A stretch of 64,000 nt of DNA, from NCBI GenBank assembly GCA_039000515.1, contig JBCFYV010000870.1, positions 1-64,000 on the forward strand. Direction: 5' to 3'. Within the stretch, counting starts at the first letter, position 1. Every line of letters begins with the position of its first letter. The stretch comes from Timema cristinae (Eukaryota; Arthropoda; Insecta; Phasmatodea; Timematidae). The notes beneath the pieces are model-generated. The model saw only the letters and a program-made list of their open reading frames with translations, had not been told where the DNA came from and did not search any database. Shown piece by piece: positions 52,991-64,000 of the stretch. The translations under genes were made by a program, and so were the position numbers.

Positions 52991-54585
52991 TGAAATTTCT
53001 ATAAGACCAAACTATGTCCTTTTTTGAATATATGTTTAGTATACTGATCTATTTTTAAAGGCAAGCAAATGAGAATATTTTAATTGTAAAATATGTGATT
53101 AAAATTTTTTCATTTATTACTACATTTTTTCATGTAGTACTCAAACCACTTCCGATGGTTTGATTTTCGCAAACTTTTATTATTTTCTTATACATACCAC
53201 ATACTAAATAAAAAAAAACCTAACATGTATTCTTGCAATTATTTTTGGTTCATGTGACATATTTATCAGACTATATTGTATGATTATGATAGGAAGAAAA
53301 GTTTATAAAATACAAACATATATTTTACTAAGCCTATCAATGATATTTTACTATATTATTTGTAGAAGGATTGATAATATATACCAAAAGTGACACCTGC
53401 AGATCACAAGATTTTACACATGAATACATGAAAATAGTTTTAGTAATTTTCCTACCATCACACACTTTTCTTTATACTAGAATCATATTAGAGGCTTGCT
53501 AACTTTCAAGGTCAATGGAGGGCATAAAACCTAACAGTTTACCTTGCTAGGTATATTGTAGCTTATAATATAGGGTCAAGGTCAGTCAAGTTAAGATGCT
53601 TTCAGGGTAAACGGAATGAACAATTACAATTTTATCAATATACATAATTCAAGTAATAATATAAATATATTCTTTAACATATTTCACCTAGTAAATACAC
53701 TAAATCAGTTAAAGTAAGACCAGGATTGAAAGAACAGATTAGAAAAAACAACCTTTTTTTAAAAGTCAACATTTATAGCATTTTACTATATAATTAGTAT
53801 TTAGTTTAAGTATAAATACTATCAATCAAACGTGATAGCTGCAATTATATGATAAATCATATACATATATTTAAGTAGTTGTATTAACTTATGTAATTGT
53901 TAGATAATGTTATTCCTACCACGTTCTTACCAAAGCTTGTGGCACTGCACTACTGCTTCACTTTAAAACTCTCAAGAAGACCAGGTTCAATAATAAATGT
54001 GTTTAATTTGTATGTTAAAACAATTGGGTGATGCACTGTATTTCAACACAAATAATTTTTACATAAAAAATAATATTTTTTTTTGGCATGGCTTTTGATC
54101 AGTTTTAAAAGAGGCACATAATTGTGGCTATGACTTTTACCATTTGTGTTGGTTAATTTAAGCAGAATGCCCCTATTTTTATGAAGTTGTTTTATGAAAG
54201 TGTTATATAATCAATGCACTTGGTTAAATGTTATTTCCTTAATGTCAAACATGTAAGTTTCTCTTAACAGTTATTGTTTCCCTGAATGTAGATATTGCAA
54301 GGCTTTATTTAAAATCTATATTCTATAAACAAGGAAAGCTTGTGTCTGAGTATAGGCTGACAATAACTGGTGGTGAATAGTCAGCATAGTTCACTCATCT
54401 ATAATTTTTTTTTTACCTTACTGTGTATACAAAGGTATATATATAAAATGGAATTAACACAATATGGCTTTAACAATGAAAATAATAGAGTTCACACTTT
54501 ATGCTGACACTGGACAGAGAGGTAGCTGACTCTTGCAGGAAATCAATAGTTACTGCTATGTTTATTGCATATAGATAATAAGTGG
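52991..54585. other. AT-rich stretch without genes
   Basis: Read on both strands: no recognisable frame or repeat beyond simple AT-rich runs. Confidence 0.4.
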
Positions 54586-54589
54586 CAGT

Positions 54590-56726
54590 TTGTAATGGTG
54601 ATTTTAACGCAAACGTAGGAAAAGAGAAAGGAGGGTTTGAGGACTTTTTGGGGAACAATGGATGGAGAGAGAAGCAAGCAAGGTAGAAGGCAGTTGGAGT
54701 CATATACAAGATATAAAAGGAAATTGGTAAAAAGCTGGTATTAGAAGTTATGAGAAAGCCATAAAATCACTAAATATAGCTAGGATGGGGGGAAAAGGCC
54801 AGTGATAAACCAATTCCTCATGGACAAAGAAATGAAAAGGCAGATTGTAAACATCAAGGTGATACGAAGTGTGTCCTTAGTGCCCTTAAGATAGTGAACA
54901 CAAGTTGATGATGTTAGAAATAAAAGGGTGGGAATGTAGGGAAAAGTAGATTACAAGAAAGAAGAATAAGGGTGTGGAGGCTAAAAAATTAAGAGGAAAG
55001 ATAGCTGTACCTATGAAAAGCTAAAAGCTTAATTCCAAGGACAGGATGAAAGCATAGAGGTGGAATATGAAAGGGTTAAGAAAAGTTTGGTGGTGGCTGC
55101 AGAGGAGGTTTGTCGGAAGACAAGCGATAAGAGGTAGTAGGAGACACCATGGTGAAATGACCGGGCAAAGGAAGATGTGGAGGAGAATAATAAAGATTCA
55201 GAAGAAGTTTAGATAATGGATGAGAAAAGAGAGGATGAATATAGGGGGAAGAAGAAAAGAGTGAAGGGAGTGATATGGGACACCAGGAAGGAATGGTTTC
55301 AAAAGTGGACAGAAATTCTGGAGAGGGATGTGTAAAATAGTTGGAATATTTTAAAAATATGTTCAATCCGGATGAGGAAAGGGATGAAAGTGAAATCAAG
55401 ATGCATGAAGACATAGAAGTGGAAGAAATGGGTTTAACATGAAAGGAGGTGGAGGATGTATTAGGAAAACGCACCAGGTGGGGACAAACTGACTGGAAAT
55501 GATAAGGGCTGCAGGGGAATCAGGAATACAATGATTATACAGGGTGCTGAGAGTAATATGGAGGGAAAACAAGGTTCCGGAAGACTGGAAGAGGTGTATT
55601 AACTATAGAGGAATAACGCTGATGTGCCAATGTACAAAAATATATGAGAAGATACTGGAAAAGCGAATAAGAAAATTAAATGAAAGTGGCGAGAGGAACA
55701 GCACAGATTTAGGAAACAGACGTATACAATATACATGAGCTTTTCTAAATGACAGCTGATGGAAAGAAGGTATTATTTGGGAAGGACTTGGTAATGGTAA
55801 TTATTTATGAATTTAGAGAAGGCATATGATAGCGTGGATAGAAATAAAGTTAAGAAAGCAATAGAAGAGTCTGAAATGGAAAGAGGAGTGGAAGTGAGAG
55901 AGAAGAGCATGTATGAGGATCAGATGAGTTGGATTAAGATGGAAAAGAGGTGGACAGAATGGTTCCAAATAAAAAGTGGAGTGAAGCAAAGGAGTGCTCT
56001 CTCAATAGCACTATTTGAAATGGTAATGGAAATAGTCATGAAGAGAGTGGAAAGGAAACTCGGGGAGGAAAGACTGAAAGCCATGTTTAATGATGACTTG
56101 ATGGTATATTGGTAAAAGGGATAGAAAATTCAGGAACAGTTACAGGAATGGAATGAGCAAGTGAAAGAGTGTGAGGATCTAATTAGAAGAGGGCAGTAGG
56201 GGAGTTGTTCCCAAGGCGTTTAAGATACCTTCCATGAAGAAGAGAAGTGCCCTCAAATTGTTGAGAAAGGGTGTACTTTGTACTTATTGTCACATATGAA
56301 GCAGAAACATGGCCATTGAATATATGAGATTGGGAAAGTGGAGGCATGGGAATGAAGTTTGTGAGACGCATTTTAGCTGTCATGAGGAGAAACAGGATAA
56401 AGAATGAAGTTATTTGGGAAAGAGTGGGAGTACAGAGAGAACATGACAAAGAAAATAAATTAGGACTGAGATGGTATGAAAATGTAATGAGGATGGAAAA
56501 GGAGAGGATGCTAGAGAGAATGATGGAAATGGAAGTGTGTAGGAAAAAATCACAAGGGTGCCCAAGGAAGAGAGGGAGAAGCAAATAACAGAAAGTGTGA
56601 AAATGAGAAGAATGGAAGCATCTAAAGAAGGAAGAATGGTGGAAGGATAGAGGCAGATGGAGGCACTTTTATAAACTGATCCGGCTATAGGTTGGAAACA
56701 GTTGATTATGATGATTATTATTGGCC
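54590..56726 (+). pseudogene. Second LINE remnant (endonuclease and reverse transcriptase)
   Basis: Endonuclease piece CNGDFNANVGKEKGGFEDFL (about 54,595-54,655), then a decayed stretch rich in AGGA. RT pieces follow: VPEDWKRCINYRGITLMCQCTKIYEKIL (55,575-55,660), MNLEKAYDSVDRNKVKKA with the first catalytic Asp (55,807), EWFQIKSGVKQRSALS (about 55,960), FNDDLMVYW at the catalytic box (about 56,088; Phe-Asn for the usual Tyr-Ala), and the C-terminal LRWYENVMRMEKERMLERM (56,470). The end near 56,700-56,726 is GATTATGATGATTATTATT, a simple tail. Frameshifts and stops throughout. It belongs to a different lineage from the LINE at 42,590. Confidence 0.78.
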
Positions 56727-59010
56727 AACCCCCGACCTATGTTTCATTATATCATAACTCACAGGAGGGAGTGTGAAACACACAATGCAACTTCATAAAA
56801 TTAGAAACCAAATATTACAAATATGAGAAAAAGAAAATTGATAAATAATGATAGGACACATAAATTTGTACATGTAAAAGGAAAACAAAGGACAAGCTCA
56901 AGAAAAGGACACCTCATTTCACTTGAGGTATATTGCTTTATATTTGAAAGAATGCATTGTATATCTTTCCAGTATAACCTTCCAAATATAGCACAATGTA
57001 ATGCAAAAAGTGGAAAACTGTTTTCCTTTAAGAGATTTGCTTCGTTTAGTTAGATTTCATTTTAGAGTGTTAAAATTTCATTTAGAGATCTATTTTGAGT
57101 ACTTCAAATAATCAGGAAAGATTGTAAATTTATAAGAATTACTAGCAAACAATTTAAATAAGATTGAAAAAAATGATTTGCAGATTTTTAGCTAGAAGAT
57201 GGGGATAAAAACACTCATGTAATTGTTACTAAATTTCATTAAAATAATGATTTGTTCTATTTGTATGGATATAGTTAGTTATATCCTAATAATTTTTACT
57301 TAAATATCACTCAGGTAAATGTGCAGGTTGTCCCTTTTGCTGTAAACCATAAACTATCTAAGTGCTTTATTCAATCAACTTAATAGCATCTAAATAATCA
57401 TGTGGTCACATACAAATTAAACCGAACTAATTTAAAGTGGTCAGCCTCAATATTTATTAATTTCTATTTGAATAAGCTGGCTTATCACTAATCATATAAA
57501 ATATTACATGAGTATATAAGTAAAAAAAAACTATACATATGTTATTATAGTGTGACCAAACTATGGTATAATTTAAGTTATGTGGTGATAAACATATTTA
57601 GTGTGTGGCTAGGGAGTGTATGAAAGAACATTTTTCAGCGATTATAGCCAGTATATGCGTATATCTTAAGATGACTATTTAATGATAAGGCATTTTTATT
57701 CTTTATCGTAAAAGAGAGAACATACTATCAGAATGAATTATATAATATTTAAGGTCTAAGTTGATAATATAACTAAAAATGTTATAGTCCTTTAAATAGT
57801 TTTTTAAAAAGAAGATTGGTAAGTGTTAGTGTTTATCAATGGATAACATTTTTTAGTGAAGAGTTTAAATATTTACTATGTATTATATTTGATTATTTAG
57901 AAATCTATTATTTACTTTAAAGCATACCTTACACTCTATAAATATAAGAAAAATAATATTTGCATTTTGAGAAATTAGATTGAATGGATTTATTAGAATA
58001 ATGGTTTGTTAATGTTAATGAATTATTTTAAGATAATGGAACAAATTATAGCGATCTCATTACATTGCTGCTTACTGATTAGGTCAATTAGGCCAAGGGA
58101 CTGGTGTACAATGGGTGACTTCAAATTAAAAATATAAGACCTCAAGTGTATTTCATTTTGATGTATTGTCATACAAAACAATTAAAGTAATTTTAAATGG
58201 CTGCTACACAACAGTTTTGAAAAAAGCGTTTTCAATTTTTAAATCAACATATATCAATGGTATGAATAGCAGAATTTGCTGGACAGTATGCAATTTAATA
58301 GCTAGTAAATAATATTAATATATTTTACTCATACAAATGCTAGCTAATAAAACCAAAAATGCTCTCATTTCATTACTTAATACAATGCAACAATATTTAT
58401 TTAGTAAGATTAGATTATTTGACAATATATAGTTTCATAAAATGTGCAATAGTTATTTCAACAAAAATAGTTCCTCCTGGTTGGCTTAATCGATGTTTAA
58501 ATTACACTTTCTAACAATTACTTTTTCCTACAGTGTAACTAGGATAGTTGAAAAAGCTTTCCATATTAAAAGTGGCAGTTGCTACCTAATCTTACTAAGC
58601 ATTTTAATCATGGGAATTATAGCATGATAAATTACTTATTTGCACTGTTCTTATTAATAAAGCAATCAATTCTTAGCAACTAGTGTTTTAATATTGCTAT
58701 ATTGTAGGGGTATGCGAGCTTGGGTTTATTCATCCAAGTCAAAATCAAGTCGAGTATATTAATAATTTTAAAATGTTAAAGTATATTAGAACACACGTTC
58801 TTAAAATATGAATGACATTAATTTTTATCAAGAATTAATACTTTAAAAAAAAAAAAGTTAAACCATGGAAAATTGGTTTTTAATTTGGAAATAACACTTA
58901 TAAAACACAATTTAAAAATTGAAACAGCACTCAAATAAAAAATGATTATAACAGTTTCACACTCATGTCTTTAAGGACGTTAAAATTAAACAAACAATAA
59001 TTATAAAATA
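56727..59010. other. AT-rich stretch without genes
   Basis: Nothing supportable on either strand; a 76-codon frame at 56,823-57,053 has no domain. Confidence 0.4.
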
Positions 59011-59061
59011 AAGTTAATAAAATTGATAATTACATGATGGCTTTGAAATGTTTAACAAAAC

Positions 59062-59733
59062 AGTGTAGAAACATTGTACAGTGACGTAAAGTAAGTGACA
59101 GTGAAGGAAGCCAACCTGAAAGGAGTCAGGTTAGGTCTAGATAGGAACAAACACACTTATCTATTCATGTCTTCTTAAACTTTTACACTTTCCACTTCTT
59201 TGAAACTCCCACAGTTGTACATTAGTTTGAATTTTCGGGAATAATACTTTTTCAATGTCTCTTCATATGAAAAATAAATGTTTCTGAAAATTCAAAACAA
59301 TGTGCAAATGTGGAACTTTGAAGAAGTGGGAAATGTAAAAGCGTAAAAAGAGATAGAGAAGTGTGTTTGTTTATATCTAGACCTAACCTAACTATCCTTT
59401 CAGGTTGGCTTCCTTCACTATCACTTTACATTATTGTAGTGTTTTTCTGCACTGTGTTTGTTTATATCTAGACCTAACCTAACTATCCTTTCAGGTTGGC
59501 TTCCTTCACTATCACTTTAAATTATTGTAGTGTTTTTCTACACTGTGTTTGTTTATATCTAGACCTAACCTAACTATCCTTTCAGGTTGGCTTCCTTCAC
59601 TATCACTTTACATTATTGTAGTGTTTTTCTACAATGTGTTTGTTTATATCTAGACCTAACCTAACTATCCTTTCAGGTTGGCTTCCTTCACTATCACTTT
59701 ACATTATTGTAGTGTTTTTCTACACTGTCTTGA
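59062..59733. mobile_element. Fold-back element with a four-copy 91-bp terminal repeat
   Basis: The left arm (59,062-59,240) is the reverse complement of 59,270-59,452; for example GGAAGCCAACCTGAAAGGA against CCTTTCAGGTTGGCTTCC, and CTTTTACACTTTCCACTTCT against GAAGTGGGAAATGTAAAAG. The outer part of the right arm is then repeated: units start at 59,362, 59,453, 59,544 and 59,635, each exactly 91 bp. AAAGTTAATAAAATTGA occurs on both sides (59,011-59,027 and 59,738-59,754). No coding capacity. Confidence 0.85.
59362..59725. repeat. 91-bp tandem repeat, four copies
   Basis: Each unit contains TGTGTTTGTTTATATCTAGA, CCTAACCTAACTATCC and TTATTGTAGTGTTTTTCT. Copies differ at only a few bases, so the amplification is recent. 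Confidence 0.95.
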
Positions 59734-59754
59734 TAAAAAGTTAATAAAATTGAC

Positions 59755-61404
59755 CTTTTACTAAGCTAATATTTTCCCAAAATATGCTTCAATAACTTAA
59801 TTTACCCTATAAGAAAACGTACGAATCATAAACAATGTAATTTGAAGTGTTTCTTATTTAGTTTATTATTCCTTAGTGCAATCGTGCATTATCACGTCTT
59901 TTGTTCCATTTCTATTCCTTTATGCGCAGTTGCACATGTGCATTGTATGGGCTCTCGTTAAGACATTATTTTATTGAGAAATTTACTTAAATTAAACTTT
60001 TAATCCTTAATGCTGAGACTTTAAAATTAAAAATATTATGACTAAAATAATATTTCTAGCAAACAATATGAAATAGTAAATGCTTTTTTAATATAAATAA
60101 GTTTGATAAAATATGTATACAAAAAATAAGATCATTTATTTTAAACAGGTTAACCAACATAATTCTATAACTAAATAGTTACTAAACTAGAGCTAGTTTT
60201 GTAGCTAAAGGTATTAATTAATACGAGTTTTAAATATCTTAAGTTTGAAAACATTTAGTATAATAATATATTCTTGATATTTAATTTAACATACATTATT
60301 ATTTTAGAATGGGACCAGGTAAAAATAGTAAAAAAAATCTTTAAATTATTTAATAATATTCTTAGCTATTTTTATTTTCATTGCTTGGTCATGACAACAC
60401 AAGTAAACAACTTCAATCAAGTATAATTCAAAATAGACGACAATATTGAATAAATTTACTGGCCAAAAGTGTTTTTACATTATTGTGTTATTACATTATT
60501 ATTGTGAAAATTGAAATTAATTTTTTACAATTCGTTAAGCAACCGAATGATTTATGAGTGGGAATGCCAATATTATATCAATAAAATAGATTAGGCTTAC
60601 TATTGCATTTTAAAAATTGATTATTAGTACATCAAGCGGAAGCTCTAAAATGACGAGCCTACAAAACTTTCGAACTCGATCTCGAGCCCTACTATGATGT
60701 CTTTCAGAAAATTGCTGAAAATATTTTGTTAAAGATGTGAGATATTTCTGACAAAATTAGCTCTAAGGATCATGAATCTATAGGATGTTATTAGATTCTG
60801 ATCAAAAAAGCTCATACCTTGTTATAATGGGGATGTCTTTCCTCCAAAATAGTTTTCCTTAGTTAGTATAGCCGATTTTAAATATAAAAGATCATATCAA
60901 ATTAAAAACAACTAAAAGAGTTTGTACACTAAATTACACAAACTATTATGAGTCTTAGCTAAAAACATGTCTAATTATTCTGTTTATATTAATCATAAGA
61001 ATCTCAAAACATCAAATAAACTTTGTTTTAAAATACCCTGCTGCATATTATATTTACATAAAAACACACACAAATAAAAATGAAATATACTCTTATGCCT
61101 CTGTGTGTGTGCAGAATTAGAATATCTAGAAACTTAGTGATTTGGCATGATACAAAAAACTAAGGTCAAACATAGAAAAATTGATGTAAGGTTATTATTT
61201 TAAAATTCTTATAAAGTCAATGAATTTAAAATTAGTAATTAAAACCAAGAAAATGTCAATTCTTAAATTGTTTAAATATAAAACCTTTTATAAGTTTCAA
61301 GATAGGTATCTGTGTATTAAAAAAAAATCATTCAATCTATTTAACAGCTAAAAAAAAAATACAGGTATTTTAAATGTGAATAAATCTAAATGATCAAATT
61401 AATT
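59755..61404. other. AT-rich stretch without genes
   Basis: No gene or repeat that I can support. Confidence 0.4.
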
Positions 61405-61411
61405 AAAGCAA

Positions 61412-61679
61412 GTAGGTGACCTAGCAGTCTAGGGGTAAGGTGTCAGACTTCTATGCTGGGGTCCGGGGTTCAATCCTCGGTCCCGGGATAGATTTATCTG
61501 ATTACCAAACCCTTCCTTCACCGCTGACAAGACATCTTGTGAATGTGAGGAATGCCCGGCCTCCACCGTGGTTCGGATTCCACGATAAACTGTAGGTCCT
61601 CCATTTCATCTCACAATCACCCTACCATAACACATTAGCATAAGTGTGTATAACCCGAACGGGTAGTAAGACGTGGTGC

Positions 61680-61732
<53 letters not shown>
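61412..61732 (+). mobile_element. Full-length tRNA-derived SINE
   Basis: The most complete copy: GGTGACCTAGCAGTCTAGGG (A-box region), GGTTCAATCCTCGGTCCCGG (B-box), the body, TATAACCCGAACGGGTAG, GACGTGGTGC and a long (AAT)n tail. A probable short target duplication AAAGCAA lies at 61,405-61,411 and 61,733-61,739. Confidence 0.9.
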
Positions 61733-61735
<3 letters not shown>

Positions 61736-61739
61736 GCAA

Positions 61740-63296
61740 AATTATGTATTAAATTTTAAGAATATTATCAGTTACTAATAGAGTGCGAGTTAAATCCAAG
61801 CCAGTATGCTCAACTATATTGGCTGGAGTTCAAATAATATGAATCCCTAACAGGATCCTTGAAAAAAATAATTGGATTTCCCCTAATGTCACCTCAACCC
61901 TGTTTTTTGGTCTAATGTTTGTGCATTTTCTCTCAAATATTATCTGCATTCATGATACCTGTGATTAAATTGATTTTTATCCTAGAATAAAACAAATAAA
62001 TATTCAATAAAAAAAAATATATTAGTTTTTAATACATTTAACTCTCTCAAGGTATCAACAAATGCCTTCAAACACCCAACTGTAGCTGCAAGGGGAAAAC
62101 TTCAATTTTTATCTGAGATTGGAGTGAAGGTTGATAAGAAACTCACTTTAGTTCTCTCAGCTAACTATGAAACTACACTATGATAAACATAACAAATAAT
62201 TTATGATAAATGAATCATGCCATATTTAAGATATATTCTTTACATACCATTTAAAATTAATATGTAGTGCAGTGAACCACAAACAAAAAGCAAAAATATC
62301 TTATATTTAAGTAATAAAGGTTGCTTCTTATAAAGTTTAACAACATAAATAACTTTTATACACACATTAATCCTGCAATCACATTTGTTATAAACATAAA
62401 TTGAAGTTTTTAAAGCTAGTTTCATTAATTAATTTTACATGTTCTATATATGTGATTACATTTATATCATATATTACAAATTTTAAATGATAATCATGTA
62501 TAAAATATCTATATATATGTTGTAATAATCATCTGTAACTTGAGTTAGATCACCGGCCATATAAATAAGCATTTTTATATTACTAAATTATATTTAAATA
62601 AATGTTATCACCAAGTACATTTATAATGTACTTGAATATTTATATATTTCAGTTCTCTAGAACCTATATTCATTTAAAAAATAATTTCATGGAATTCAAT
62701 AGACAGTGTTTTAAGGGCAAATATAGAAGCTTATTAGAAATTCACATTCAGATCTTATTGGTCCAAATCTAAGTGAGCAAGTGCACTTAATAAAGTACAA
62801 GCACATTGTCTGCAAAATCATTGATGGAGGTAGATGCCACAAAGATATGCTAGCAGTCAGAACTAGGAGGAGCTGCATACCTATATTTTGGATCAGGATC
62901 CCCATCACATATATACTTTCCTGGAAAAAATAAAATAAAAATAATTAAAACATTTCTTAAATGGACTAATACTGTATTACTAAAGAATGAAGTAGTTTTT
63001 ATTTTTACCTCTATGAAATTAAATAGTACAGTAAAATTGTCACTTTGTAATTATCTCACATATATATTTATTGTTTAAAATTCAGTTTTTAAGAAGTTAG
63101 GCAAGCTTACAAACATTTTTAAATGAGGTAGTTTTAAATAGAGCTGTGGCTAATTAATTAATGTTCCAAGGAAGGAACATGCCCACCTCACTTTCTTAGC
63201 CAAGCAAGCTGGTTAAAAGCATTAGGTTAGGCAACACTTAAATAGAAACACTTTTTGATTTTTTGTGGTTGATAGATGGCAAAAAAAAGTATGCGC
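61740..63296. other. AT-rich stretch without genes
   Basis: Only short frames without domains (for example 62,240-62,425 and 62,711-62,908, minus strand). A fragment CAAATGCCTTCAAACACC with CAACTGTAGCTGCAAGGGG at 62,056-62,097 looks gene-like but is too short to assign. Confidence 0.35.
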
Positions 63297-63321
63297 ACGC
63301 ACGCACACGCACACACACACA

Positions 63322-63367
<46 letters not shown>
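63291..63367. repeat. (CA)n microsatellite
   Basis: GCACGCACGCACACGCACAC then a nearly pure CA run. Confidence 0.95.
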
Positions 63368-63370
<3 letters not shown>

Positions 63371-64000
63371 CAATAGCACTCACAAATTAAAAGTTTGAAC
63401 TAGAACAATATGTATAACAAGGGTAGGAGAGTCTGGGTATAGAAAATACTTTATCTGGGATTGAGGTAGTTCTCTCTTTCACTTCCCATTTCACTAACCA
63501 AACATCTTGGTAAATTTTATTTTTTCTGGTTGTCATAATTACCTTTAGCATCTTTACTTAAGGTGTACCACTATTAACCTCAAGGAGAAGCGTTGTCTTA
63601 ATGAGTTGTTGTCACACGATTGTGACCGGTGTAACGGGGATTGGGGGCAGGAATGAGGGGTGATAAGTACTTGAAATGATTATACTAGGAAGGCTCTTAA
63701 GGATTGCAATACCTTTCCTTTCTACTTGAGCTAAAAACATTTAATTATTTTAAATTTAATCTCATGAAAAATATTATAACTATAGTCAAATATTTAATTG
63801 AGTCATATTTTCAAATCAAATATAAATAACACTAGAGATTTTGATGAATCTCGACATTTCATGACCCCCCAAACACGAAAAAGTGTTTTTTGAATTTCCA
63901 TCAATCTGTCTGTTTGTACCTCCAACTAGAGCCTAAACTATTTTACTGATCAGCCTAAGACTTGGCATCTAGGGTTTTCATAGGGTTGCCCCGAAGGGCT
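63368..64000. other. Right edge of the window, possible repeat at 63,830-64,000
   Basis: No gene. The last 170 bp (AATCTCGACATTTCATGACC, TCTGTCTGTTTGTACC) look like a dispersed repeat cut by the window edge; I cannot name it. Confidence 0.3.

Noticed and set aside
62711..62908. 65-codon minus-strand frame
   Set aside because: No domain, no splice context and AT-rich codon use equal to the surrounding non-coding DNA.

Overview
The window is animal nuclear DNA and contains almost nothing but mobile elements at several stages of decay. It is AT-rich, carries tRNA-headed SINEs with (AAT)n tails, (CA)n, (TA)n and (AAT)n microsatellites, Gypsy LTR elements, Harbinger, mariner/Tc-like and hAT-like DNA-transposon remains, and a Polinton. 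An arthropod, perhaps an insect, fits best, but no host single-copy gene is visible to fix the species. Positions 1 to about 3,850 have abnormal homopolymer runs of all four bases and look like unpolished or corrupted assembly; nothing there can be annotated with confidence.

The centrepiece is a Polinton/Maverick (adintovirus-like) element at about 3,695-20,701, bounded by inverted repeats of about 360-420 bp. Its genes all lie on the + strand. In order they are: a small spliced early-type gene (5,770-6,396); a foreign Harbinger/MADF fragment and AT-rich duplications; a protein-primed DNA polymerase B broken by several lesions (8,827-12,981); and a compact late-type block. That block holds a packaging ATPase, a small basic core-like protein, a conserved unknown protein, a chromodomain integrase, a minor-capsid gene reduced to its two ends, an intact major capsid protein, a conserved unknown protein interrupted by one TGA, an adenovirus-type cysteine protease and a 204-aa unknown protein. 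Neighbouring late genes are 1-3 nt apart or overlap by TAATG or ATGA. Replication, integration, packaging, maturation and shell genes are therefore all present, but the polymerase and minor capsid are damaged, so this copy should be unable to make particles unaided.

From 20.7 to 29.4 kb the window holds SINEs, microsatellites and a two-exon Harbinger transposase remnant. From 29,380 to 38,032 lies a nearly complete, young Gypsy element: 1.78-kb LTRs with about ten visible differences, 4-bp target duplication AGGA, initiator-Met-tRNA-type primer site, gag, pol and polypurine tract. It is nevertheless disabled by a frameshift at the RT active site and an Asp-to-Asn change in the integrase.

From 38.5 to 47.9 kb there are three nested insertions: a SINE inside a hAT/ZMYM1-like pseudogene, a 709-bp MITE inside a mariner/Tc-like transposase, and an older minus-strand Gypsy element inside a LINE reverse transcriptase. 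The right part (48-64 kb) holds two more SINEs, a decayed copy of a widespread uncharacterised protein family, a second LINE remnant, and a fold-back element with a four-fold 91-bp repeat. The rest is AT-rich sequence in which I see no gene.
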